A DNA stretch of 13,334 nt, taken from Nitrososphaeraceae archaeon. Its GTDB lineage: Archaea > Thermoproteota > Nitrososphaeria > Nitrososphaerales > Nitrosopumilaceae. Location: positions 1 through 13,334 of the forward strand of contig JAICHE010000014.1 of the NCBI GenBank assembly GCA_025922755.1, in the 5' to 3' direction. Positions 6,638 to 13,334 of the stretch are shown one piece after another. A model generated the notes under the pieces. The model did not search any database. It worked only from the letters and a program-made list of their open reading frames with translations, and was not told the origin of the DNA. The position numbers and the translations under genes are program-made. How positions within the stretch are numbered: position 1 is the first letter of the stretch; each line of letters begins with the position of its first letter.

Positions 6638-7477
6638 TCATAACAATTCCTTAACAATCCTAACGTTTTCAAAATCATCTCTGATATCATCAATTGGTGT
6701 TTCTAATACTATTGGAATTTTTTTCTTTGAAATTAATTTAATCACAGCTTTCATCCCTTCCTCTCCGATATTTCCTAATCCAATATGATAATGCCTGTCT
6801 AGGTTACAACCAATGTCTCCCTTTGCATCATTAAGATGTAAAATCTTTAGATTTTCCATTCCAACATGTTTTTCAAATTCCTTAAAAGTTTCTTTAACTC
6901 CTTTTTCAGTTCTCAAATCATAACCTGAAACAAACGCATGACAAGTATCCAAACACACTCCAAATTTTTTTACAGGCTTTAACATCCTGAAAATCTCCCC
7001 CAATTGCTCAAAACCAGAGCCTACTGAATTTTTTTGCCCAGCAGTATTTTCCAATAAAATCATCACATCATTTTTTACTTGACCAGCTGTTGTTAATGCC
7101 TGGACTAATCGTTTTATTCCCTCTTCTTCACCAGTACCTAAATGGCTTCCAAGATGAGTCACAAGGTATGGTATTCCTAATTTTCCACATCTTTCTACTT
7201 CTTCAACTAAGGATTTCACAGATTTTTCAAAACCATCTTTTTTAGGACTCGAAAGATTTGGCAGATATGGCATATGAGCACAAGTAGCCAATCTATCTAT
7301 TTTACTAGCCTTTAACTTGTCCTTGAAATTTTTGATATCAATTTCAGATAGTTCTTTTGCATGCCATCCCCTTGGATTTCTCGTAAATATCTGAAATGCA
7401 GAGCATTCCCTCTCAATAGCATTGTCTACTGCTTTATCTATAGAGCCAGAGATCGAAACATGGCAACCGATCTGCAT
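6638..7477 (-). CDS. nfo: Endonuclease IV (AP endonuclease, Nfo family)
   Basis: This enzyme cleaves DNA 5' to abasic sites in base-excision repair. The 279-residue length matches bacterial and archaeal Nfo. All nine metal ligands of the tri-zinc TIM-barrel site can be placed: H68 (CAHMPYL), H108 (THLGSH), E143 (LENTAG), D177 and H180 (LDTCHAF), H214 (LHLND), D227 and H229 (NLDRHYHIG) and E259 (VLETP). The N-terminus IGCHVSISGS (3-12) is diagnostic and starts right after the ATG, supporting that start. It heads a minus-strand block with glyS and is divergent from priL across 89 bases. Confidence 0.96.
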   Translation of the reverse strand: MQIGCHVSISGSIDKAVDNAIERECSAFQIFTRNPRGWHAKELSEIDIKNFKDKLKASKIDRLATCAHMPYLPNLSSPKKDGFEKSVKSLVEEVERCGKLGIPYLVTHLGSHLGTGEEEGIKRLVQALTTAGQVKNDVMILLENTAGQKNSVGSGFEQLGEIFRMLKPVKKFGVCLDTCHAFVSGYDLRTEKGVKETFKEFEKHVGMENLKILHLNDAKGDIGCNLDRHYHIGLGNIGEEGMKAVIKLISKKKIPIVLETPIDDIRDDFENVRIVKELL

Positions 7478-7497
7478 GTTGACGATTTTATCTAAAC

Positions 7498-7507
7498 ATA
7501 ATTTAAA
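7498..7507 (-). promoter_or_regulatory. Probable TATA box for nfo
   Basis: On the minus strand this reads TTTAAATTAT and lies 21-30 bases upstream of the nfo ATG. That is the placement of a TATA box for a leaderless or very short-leader transcript. The assignment rests on position and composition only. Confidence 0.4.
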
Positions 7508-7533
7508 CCACCAACTACTTTAAGGCAAAAACC

Positions 7534-7548
7534 AGATTTTTATGTAAA
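7534..7548 (+). promoter_or_regulatory. Probable TATA region for priL-priS
   Basis: The block GATTTTTATGTAAA lies about 20-33 bases upstream of the TTG start of priL, where a TATA box would place the transcript start at or near the first codon. No Shine-Dalgarno sequence is seen before that TTG, which fits a leaderless message. This is positional evidence only. Confidence 0.4.
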
Positions 7549-7566
7549 TGTCGTTAATCATTAACA

Positions 7567-8595
7567 TTGATTACTCTTGGAAAAGATGAAATTGCAAAAT
7601 ATCCCTTTTTAGCAGATGCAGGACAATATCTCAAAGATAAAGGATTCACCCTTCAACAATTTGGAACTGATCCTGACCTAAAACTTTCAGTTGAAAAAGC
7701 CCTCGATAGAGTCCAAGTATCTGCAGATGGTAAAATCTACAAATCTGATCTAATTGATGGAGAGGCATCTAAAGATTATGTATTGGAGAGAGAAGTTTTT
7801 TCATTTCTTCTGGCCATTGTATTATTGAAATTAACAGGAATGAATACACTGATCAAAAGATTTTCTCTTGCAGAAGCTAGACGTGCAGAAAAATATCTTG
7901 AAAAAGATTTGGCAAATATAACAGATGAATCAAAAAAAGAATTGGCTATAAGAATTATCGATGATTTATTTTCTATTCAAATTAAAAAATTAGACGATTA
8001 TTTTATAATTCCAATTTCTAATTACTTAACTCACTCTATTAATTTTCATGAGAGGGAATGGAAACTAATTAACAGACACGTAGAAAATGGGTATGTTTTT
8101 CTCACCCCTCATGAAACAGTTCGACTAATAAGAAAAGAATTAGGAAATTACATCAACTCAAAAATAATTAATGCAAAAACACCTTCAATGATTCCTGGAT
8201 TTGAGGATCAAGTTGCAAAATTAGTTAATTTATCGAAAAAATTCGTTACCCATTCTGTTACAACTGGAGAATATCCTCCTTGCATCAAACATGCTATCGA
8301 TGTGTTAGAAAAGGGTGAAAATCTCCCACACTCTGGAAGATTTATGCTGGCTACATTTTTACTATCAAGGAATCAATCAGTTGAACAAATAGCACCATTA
8401 TTCAAAAATGCTCCTGATTATAATGAAAAAGTCACTTTATACCAACTAAATCATTTGAAAGGAACATCTGGAAGTGGGACTCAATATTCATGTCCCTCAT
8501 GTGAAAAATTAAAGACACAAAATCTTTGCTTTGCCATTCCTGAATGCAATAATATCTTTAATCCCCTACAATTTGGAAAAAAAGAACGTAAATGA
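7567..8595 (+). CDS. priL: DNA primase large subunit PriL
   Basis: PriL is the non-catalytic, iron-sulfur subunit of the archaeal/eukaryotic replicative primase; it binds PriS and supports initiation of primers. The 342-residue protein begins with IAKYPFLADAGQYL (9-22), the usual PriL N-terminus. The C-terminal FeS domain supplies cysteines at 239 (YPPCIKHA), 309 and 312 (CPSC), 321 and 327. Four of these five should hold a [4Fe-4S] cluster, so one CPSC cysteine may be extra. HSGRFMLATFLLS (255-267) and a final NPLQF segment are also typical. An in-frame stop at 7555 leaves TTG at 7567 as the only plausible start that keeps the conserved N-terminus. The stop overlaps the start of priS by 4 bases, so translation is probably coupled. 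Confidence 0.94.
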   Translation: MITLGKDEIAKYPFLADAGQYLKDKGFTLQQFGTDPDLKLSVEKALDRVQVSADGKIYKSDLIDGEASKDYVLEREVFSFLLAIVLLKLTGMNTLIKRFSLAEARRAEKYLEKDLANITDESKKELAIRIIDDLFSIQIKKLDDYFIIPISNYLTHSINFHEREWKLINRHVENGYVFLTPHETVRLIRKELGNYINSKIINAKTPSMIPGFEDQVAKLVNLSKKFVTHSVTTGEYPPCIKHAIDVLEKGENLPHSGRFMLATFLLSRNQSVEQIAPLFKNAPDYNEKVTLYQLNHLKGTSGSGTQYSCPSCEKLKTQNLCFAIPECNNIFNPLQFGKKERK

Positions 8596-9713
8596 AAGAA
8601 AAAGAAATAAAATTTTTAGAGGAATCTTTTAAAAAATATTATTTTGATCATTTTGATCTAATCCATGTCCCAGAAAGAACTTCTGAAAGAGAATTTGGAT
8701 ACCAAAAATTCAATTCTGGAATGACTCGTCATATTTCATTGAAAGATGATAAGGAATTGCATCTCTTACTAATGCAAAATATTCCTTCAGACGTATATTG
8801 CTCAAATGCTTATTACTCTTTTCCTAATCTTTCTATGAAAGAAAAAGATTGGAAAGAAGCAGATCTTATTTTTGATATTGACTCCAAAGATCTTCATTTA
8901 GGTTGCCGCAAAAATCATTGTGTTACTAAATGTAATGAATGTAACCAAGTAACACATCTAAGTGATTTTTGTCAAAATTGTAAATCTTCAAAATTAGAAA
9001 CAAAGTCACTCCCATGTAACAATTGTATTGATGCATCAAAAAATGAAGTAAAAAAACTAAAAAATATTCTAATGGAAGATTTGGGTGTAGAAGAAAACAA
9101 CATTCATGTATATTTTTCTGGAAACGAAGGATTTCATGTTTATGTATACAATTCCCAATTTCAAGAGATTGGCTCCAGAGAGAGATCCGAATTAGTAGAT
9201 TATATTATGTTCAAAGGGGCTATTCCTGAAACTTTCGGAATGAAAAAAATGAAACCAAATCGTTCATCATTTCCAAATTTTGAAGACAAAGGTTGGAAGG
9301 GAAGATTTTCCAAAGAAGTATTTGGTTCTAAATCAAAAAGATCTAAAATTATATCAGAATTAATCACAAATGGTTATTCAAACTTTCAAAAAAATTTAGA
9401 AACTCTATCCTTTAAGATTGGTACGCAAATTGATCCAAATGTAACTATGGATATACATCGCATCTTTAGGCTACCAGGTTCCTTGAATAGCAAAAGCGGA
9501 TTAGCTAAAGTTTTTTGTAAAGATCTCAAAACCTTTGATCCCTACACCGAATCTTCCTTTCTAAATGAAAATAGTATAGAAATAACAGCCCACTGCCCAA
9601 TAGAATTCAAACTTAGAAAAAAGAAATTTGGACCATATAACGGTGAAAGAATTACTGTTCCCACCTATGCTGCAGCGTACATGATTTGTAAGAATTTAGC
9701 AACAATCGATTAG
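8592..9713 (+). CDS. priS: DNA primase catalytic (small) subunit PriS
   Basis: PriS synthesises RNA/DNA primers at replication forks. The 373-residue protein has the AEP-fold catalytic aspartates D95 and D97 (LIFDIDSKD), the nucleotide-binding SGNEGFHVYV motif (176-185, with H182), and the third acidic residue D281 in QIDPNVTMD. R290 and R293 follow in HRIFRLPGSLN, the usual template/nucleotide-binding helix. Between the DID motif and the SGNEGFH motif is a long cysteine-rich insertion (residues 105-145) with eight Cys and two His, beginning with the common C-x3-HC-x3-C knuckle and continuing with further CxxC pairs. The start ATG overlaps the priL stop (ATGA). The ordering priL then priS in one transcript fits the two subunits acting as a heterodimer. 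Confidence 0.95.
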   Translation: MKEKEIKFLEESFKKYYFDHFDLIHVPERTSEREFGYQKFNSGMTRHISLKDDKELHLLLMQNIPSDVYCSNAYYSFPNLSMKEKDWKEADLIFDIDSKDLHLGCRKNHCVTKCNECNQVTHLSDFCQNCKSSKLETKSLPCNNCIDASKNEVKKLKNILMEDLGVEENNIHVYFSGNEGFHVYVYNSQFQEIGSRERSELVDYIMFKGAIPETFGMKKMKPNRSSFPNFEDKGWKGRFSKEVFGSKSKRSKIISELITNGYSNFQKNLETLSFKIGTQIDPNVTMDIHRIFRLPGSLNSKSGLAKVFCKDLKTFDPYTESSFLNENSIEITAHCPIEFKLRKKKFGPYNGERITVPTYAAAYMICKNLATID

Positions 9714-9756
9714 AATTTGTAACTCTATTCATATTCTTACTGAAAATTTGATGTTT

Positions 9757-9820
9757 TTACTAAAGTAAGTAGAAAAATTACTATAAAATTTCAATTATTC
9801 TGGTAAGACATTAATTTACC
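9757..9820 (+). promoter_or_regulatory. Intergenic region upstream of the UPF0182 gene with two short inverted repeats
   Basis: The 122-base gap after priS holds TTACT-AA-AGTAA (9757-9768) and GGTAA-9 bases-TTACC (9802-9820). A/T blocks CTATAAAATTT (9781-9791) and ATTAATTTA (9810-9818) are candidate TATA elements, the second lying 18-26 bases before the TTG start. No Shine-Dalgarno sequence is apparent. The region probably carries the promoter of the downstream membrane-protein gene; which box is used cannot be decided here. Confidence 0.3.
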
Positions 9821-9835
9821 GAACAATAACAAACT

Positions 9836-12697
9836 TTGATTTTGTATAGCGCCGCTACAGATAAACAAGCTCCACCACCTGATGCTGGAAAGTACATTCG
9901 ATTGGGTATTGTGGCAATCATTGTAATTGCTATTGTGGCTATAGTAGGAAATCAAGCTGTTATTCTTTCAATGAACTTTACAGAATTTGGAGAAAAATTT
10001 ACCAAACCTCTCTACTATTCTTTAATTTCTGCCTTAATTTTGTCAGCTATTGCATTAGTCAGAGTCAATATTGCATCCAGATCTTCCATTTTTTGGTATG
10101 CAATTAAAACTGGTATTGGCTTTATTGGACAAGGACCCCAACAATCAATATCAAATAACATTCCAAGCTTTAAAGATTTCAAACTAACCCCACTTCAATT
10201 TGCCGTATGGCAGGTTACCAAAATTTTGCTATTTGGAGCATTTTTTGTCAACACCATGTTTGGTTTTGCAGCAATTTCTTTTCTTGGTGGAAATTCTCTT
10301 GGAGTAGAAAATCTACCTGCATTATTCTCATTACCATTTGTAACTCCTGGAACAAATCCCAACTATGCAGCTGAACAAGTTGTTCCAATGATCCCAGCTT
10401 TAATTATTTTAATTCCATCTCTATTAGCTGCAATTGGTTTACGTTTAGTTTTGTATGTGGGAATTCACAAAATTATTGATGTAATTACTTTATTTATCCA
10501 AGATTCTAATCAAGGAAAGCCAAGATATCTAAACTATGTTTCCATAATAGAATCTATTTTAGGTATTGGAATAATTTGGGCAGGATTTAATTTATTTTTC
10601 ACAGATCAGATAGATTACAATTCACGGTATGTGATAGGTGGAGTTTTAGCAGTGGGATTTGCTTTTCTTGCATTTTCATTTGCAGATAAAATCCGTTCTA
10701 GAGTTCTAACTCATATGTTCAAAAGAGATGTCTACATTAGAATTTTTACAATTTTGGTAATTGTAATAATAGTAATTGCCGTAATTGGTGTAAATAACAG
10801 CATAGCGGATTCTAGAAAAATTGAATATTTGGGTCCATATACGGCTCAACAAATAGGCGTGAACAGATATCTTGGTGAGCTAGATAACATTCAAGAAAAT
10901 AATCATGACGTTAAACTGAAAAACATCTCTCCAAATAATATTAAAAATTATGTTAATCAAAATAGCGATGTTTTAGATGTTATAAGAATATGGGACTGGC
11001 AGGCTGCCTTTGCAAAACTGAAACCAGAAATTGGATTGATTCCATACGTAGACTTTGAGGATAATGACATTCTCCGTTTTGATAACAATCTATACTGGAC
11101 TGCTTCTATGAAACCGGTACTGCCATCTACTGTAGCCAATGAAAATAGGTGGTATAACGAACATTTGGTTTACACACATGTTCCAAATGGATTCCTTACT
11201 TTGGATGCAACTGGTGGACAAATTGTTGATAGTACTGAATTTTTCTCTGATAGAGAGATCTATTATGGTGAAGGTGGTTTATTTGAACAAACTTGGTCCG
11301 CATACCCAAATTCTAGAGGGGATGTAAGCGCTGAACTAGGAGGAGTATTTTATTCTGGTGAAGGAGGTTTAGATGTATCTCCACCATTAAGCTGGATTTT
11401 TGAGCCCAACTTTTTGTTGTCTTTCCCAACAGAATCAGTACACATTATGAGATACAAAGATGTTCATGATAGAATGGAACTATTGTATCCTTATTTCTTG
11501 TATGATCTATTTGGAAAAGAACTAGACTCGCTTCCAGTTACTGACGGAGAAAATTCCTATTGGCTTGTTCCACTAATAATTGGTTTTGATACAGGTGACG
11601 TTCCTTGGTCCGTTGGAAACCCCTATTTGAGATTGGTAGGATATGCTCTCGTTGATACGCAAGACGGTGATATTCAATTACTGAAAACAGGAGATGATTT
11701 CTTTACTGAGATGTTTTCAGAGCAATATTCAGAACAATTCATACCAATTCCTGAATGGTTAGAAGAACAAATCCGTTACCCATCAGAACTTTTCAATTGG
11801 AAGACCGAAATGTACAATATTTACCATGTAACTGATGTTGAGACCTTTATTCAAGCCAATGAATTTTATGAAATCCCTACAGGGTTAGATACTTACTACA
11901 TTCAAGCTAAACCTCCTGGATTTGAGGCTACCGAATTTTTAGGCCTGCTTTCTCTTGAATTAAGGGGATCTCAGGGAAGAAATCTTGCAGGATATATGGT
12001 AGTAGAAAATGATCTTGAAAATTTAGGAGATTTGCAATTTTATGAAGTTCCATTAAATTCAACTACTAAATTAATTGGTCCAACAGCGGTAAGAGAAGCA
12101 TTAGATAGAGATCCAGATTTTGCTCAATTAAAAACTCTATTACGAAATCCTAGAATTGGCGATAACATACTCTATCGTGTAGGTGAACATGACGTTTACT
12201 TTATTCCTGTATATACCGCAGGTGCTGGCGGAGTAGTAGCTCAGTTAGGTACAATTGCAGCAGTAGGTGCAGCATTTACTGGGGAATATTATGTGGGTTT
12301 GGGCAATACCCAAGAAGAAGCATTTGAAGCATATTTGCAAAAAGTTTCTGGAGTTGTTGATCCATCATTTGTATCTGATGATACATTCGTAGAATTACAA
12401 CGACAAGATAGAATTGATATTATAAAATCAATATTTGAAAATGAAGGATTAGAAATATCTGAACCAACCACTATTCAAGTTCCACTTTCATTTAAGGAAG
12501 GAGAGATCTTCTTCTTTACTGAAAATGATCGTGAAGATACTGAAACCTTCCTGTCTCAGTTCATAAATGATTTCGTGAAGCCAAGAAGTGAAAGAGTATT
12601 CATGTGGGACGAAGACAACCGAATTAATATTGGTACAATCGTTGTAAAGGACAGTATACCAGAAATGCATTATGTTGCAATAGAAGTAGGAGTATAG
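9836..12697 (+). CDS. UPF0182 (COG1615) family large integral membrane protein
   Basis: The 953-residue protein has seven hydrophobic segments in its first third (about 22-45, 58-78, 128-150, 184-210, 236-256, 264-284 and 300-320), then a ~620-residue, largely acidic and aromatic-rich domain probably outside the cytoplasm. This is the UPF0182 architecture. Family landmarks as I know them are recognisable: IRIWDW (383-388), NRWYNEHLVYTH (437-448), IYYGEGG (475-481), RYPSELF (647-653) with YHVTD (663-667), YYIQAKPPGFEA further on, and VGLGNTQEEAFEA near residue 825. The function of the family is unknown. An in-frame TAA at 9827 leaves TTG at 9836 or 9842 as the start; the next ATG (codon 46) lies inside the first membrane region. 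It stands alone between priS and a small coiled-coil gene. Confidence 0.85.
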   Translation: MILYSAATDKQAPPPDAGKYIRLGIVAIIVIAIVAIVGNQAVILSMNFTEFGEKFTKPLYYSLISALILSAIALVRVNIASRSSIFWYAIKTGIGFIGQGPQQSISNNIPSFKDFKLTPLQFAVWQVTKILLFGAFFVNTMFGFAAISFLGGNSLGVENLPALFSLPFVTPGTNPNYAAEQVVPMIPALIILIPSLLAAIGLRLVLYVGIHKIIDVITLFIQDSNQGKPRYLNYVSIIESILGIGIIWAGFNLFFTDQIDYNSRYVIGGVLAVGFAFLAFSFADKIRSRVLTHMFKRDVYIRIFTILVIVIIVIAVIGVNNSIADSRKIEYLGPYTAQQIGVNRYLGELDNIQENNHDVKLKNISPNNIKNYVNQNSDVLDVIRIWDWQAAFAKLKPEIGLIPYVDFEDNDILRFDNNLYWTASMKPVLPSTVANENRWYNEHLVYTHVPNGFLTLDATGGQIVDSTEFFSDREIYYGEGGLFEQTWSAYPNSRGDVSAELGGVFYSGEGGLDVSPPLSWIFEPNFLLSFPTESVHIMRYKDVHDRMELLYPYFLYDLFGKELDSLPVTDGENSYWLVPLIIGFDTGDVPWSVGNPYLRLVGYALVDTQDGDIQLLKTGDDFFTEMFSEQYSEQFIPIPEWLEEQIRYPSELFNWKTEMYNIYHVTDVETFIQANEFYEIPTGLDTYYIQAKPPGFEATEFLGLLSLELRGSQGRNLAGYMVVENDLENLGDLQFYEVPLNSTTKLIGPTAVREALDRDPDFAQLKTLLRNPRIGDNILYRVGEHDVYFIPVYTAGAGGVVAQLGTIAAVGAAFTGEYYVGLGNTQEEAFEAYLQKVSGVVDPSFVSDDTFVELQRQDRIDIIKSIFENEGLEISEPTTIQVPLSFKEGEIFFFTENDREDTETFLSQFINDFVKPRSERVFMWDEDNRINIGTIVVKDSIPEMHYVAIEVGV

Positions 12698-12726
12698 AAT
12701 TTCTCTTAAATCACTCTGGTACTAAA

Positions 12727-12918
12727 TTGCACTGTGATGATAAAAGAACTGCCTTTGCGTTAAAAAAATCTCTGGAGGAAAATTCTATTGAAAAAGAACA
12801 TTATCTCTCAAAACTAGAGAAAGAAAAAGATCCCACTAAAAAATTGGAATTACAATCAAAAATTGATATTATTGAAAAAACTATTGATGAAATCAAACAC
12901 CAATTAGAAACCATGTGA
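12727..12918 (+). CDS. Small coiled-coil protein of unknown function
   Basis: The 63-residue product is highly charged, with repeated Glu/Lys and leucine or isoleucine at heptad-like spacing from about residue 11 to the end (LKKSLEEN, YLSKLEKEK, LELQSKIDIIEK, IDEIKHQLE). It is probably a short helical hairpin or coiled coil; a Pro at residue 36 (DPTKK) would mark the turn. There is no membrane segment or signal peptide, and one Cys-containing N-terminal motif (HCDD). The only suitable start is TTG, 29 bases after the UPF0182 stop, so cotranscription with that gene is likely. I do not recognise the family. Codon usage and composition match the neighbours, which supports a real gene, but the start is uncertain. 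Confidence 0.55.
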   Translation: MHCDDKRTAFALKKSLEENSIEKEHYLSKLEKEKDPTKKLELQSKIDIIEKTIDEIKHQLETM

Positions 12919-12920
12919 TA

Positions 12921-12936
12921 CTTTTCTCATCTTTTT
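12921..12936 (+). terminator. Possible T-rich terminator after the coiled-coil gene
   Basis: Directly after the stop codon there are T4 and T5 tracts (CTTTTCTCATCTTTTT), the usual archaeal termination signal on the non-template strand. It would end the UPF0182/coiled-coil transcript before the next gene. The signal is weak because AT-rich spacers often contain such tracts. Confidence 0.35.
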
Positions 12937-13034
12937 AATCAATAATTTTGTCCATGTCAATTTTTTCAGGCGTAAAAATCACGAAAATAATTCATGGTGA
13001 AGACCTAAATTAACAATTGTATGTTATTGTTTTA

Positions 13035-13334
13035 TTGCTTTTAATTATTGATAATGGCTCAGTATTCACGCAAAATCTTATTGATTTTTTAAATGATAAA
13101 AATTTTTTATTTGAAATATTAACCCCAGATGAAATTAATTTAAATTCACTAGAAAAATATGATTCCTTTATTCTTTCAGGAAGAAGAAAAAATGAAAAAA
13201 AAATTAATGAAATTAATTCAAAAATAATAAACTATACTGTAAAAAGTAACAAAAAGTTGTTAGGGATTTGTTATGGTGCAGAAATTTTGTCTTTAACATT
13301 AGGTGGAACAATACGAAAACTAAGATTAACTCAA
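13035..13334 (+). CDS. Class I glutamine amidotransferase domain protein, N-terminal part (runs off the right edge)
   Basis: The frame is open to the last base, giving 100 residues from the TTG at 13035. The N-terminus LLIIDNGSVFTQNLIDFL matches the first strand and helix of class I glutaminase domains (GuaA subunit A, TrpG, PabA). The nucleophile elbow is LLGICYGAEILS (75-86) with Cys79, followed by LGGTI (89-93), also typical. The His and Glu of the triad would lie beyond the window. The usual Gly-Gly-Pro loop (SGGP in GuaA) reads SGRRK at 48-52, so the oxyanion loop is unusual. An in-frame TAA at 13011 limits the start to TTG at 13017 or 13035; the latter gives the family-like N-terminus. 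Which acceptor reaction it serves cannot be told. Confidence 0.8.
   Translation, partial: MLLIIDNGSVFTQNLIDFLNDKNFLFEILTPDEINLNSLEKYDSFILSGRRKNEKKINEINSKIINYTVKSNKKLLGICYGAEILSLTLGGTIRKLRLTQ

Noticed and set aside
11139..11327. Alternative-frame open stretches inside the UPF0182 gene, including minus-strand ones near 10957-11139 and 12289-12670
   Set aside because: They fall inside a continuous 953-codon frame with recognisable family motifs and encode nothing recognisable.
12954..13013. 19-codon ATG frame directly upstream of, and in the same frame as, the amidotransferase
   Set aside because: Its peptide (MSIFSGVKITKIIHGEDLN) has no amidotransferase-like features, and family N-termini begin at the LLIIDNG strand, so an interrupted longer N-terminus is not supported. 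A tiny independent gene cannot be excluded but has no positive evidence.
12919..13034. Possible tRNA or small RNA in the spacer before the amidotransferase
   Set aside because: I could not find acceptor/T-arm pairing or a GTTCGA-type T-loop, and no strong stem is apparent; the sequence is ordinary AT-rich spacer.

Overview
The window looks like a chromosomal segment of an ammonia-oxidising archaeon (Nitrososphaerota/Thaumarchaeota, most like Nitrosopumilus and relatives). The sequence is strongly AT-rich. It combines archaeal-type information genes (the PriS/PriL primase, an archaeal/eukaryotic-type glycyl-tRNA synthetase) with an ESCRT-III-like CdvB cell-division protein and cobalamin-synthesis genes. 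Shine-Dalgarno signals are mostly absent, and TATA-like boxes lie about 25 to 30 bases before several start codons, as expected for leaderless or short-leader transcripts. The lineage is inferred from gene content; no 16S gene or other direct marker is present. Genes are densely packed and no gene-free stretch exceeds about 125 bases. I see no tRNA, rRNA, CRISPR array, insertion sequence or attachment site.

Layout. Positions 1-216 hold the tail of a small membrane protein. Positions 248-2354 are a plus-strand cobalamin (corrin ring) cluster, cbiT-cbiL-cbiF. A minus-strand gene at 2347-3111 converges on cbiF and overlaps it by 8 bases. It is a glutamate-racemase-family protein in which both catalytic cysteines are serine. 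A 106-base divergent promoter region with evenly spaced CTAAA copies separates it from a CdvB paralogue (3218-3865, plus strand). Next is a minus-strand block read nfo (7477-6638), glyS (6616-5159), then a GT2/GtrA glycosyltransferase (5085-3910). The plus strand resumes with priL-priS (7567-9713, 4-base overlap), a 953-residue UPF0182-family membrane protein (9836-12697), a small coiled-coil protein (12727-12918), and the first 100 codons of a class I glutamine amidotransferase that runs off the right edge.

How the genes relate. The cbi genes act in succession in corrin-ring synthesis. priL and priS encode the two subunits of one primase, and the neighbouring nfo is a base-excision-repair endonuclease. 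The most unusual item is the racemase homologue: it keeps the Asp, Glu and His active-site positions but has Ser at both Cys positions, so the classical two-cysteine racemisation mechanism is unlikely. Four of the five plus-strand genes after position 7500 appear to start with TTG. No undescribed multi-gene system is evident; most genes are housekeeping.
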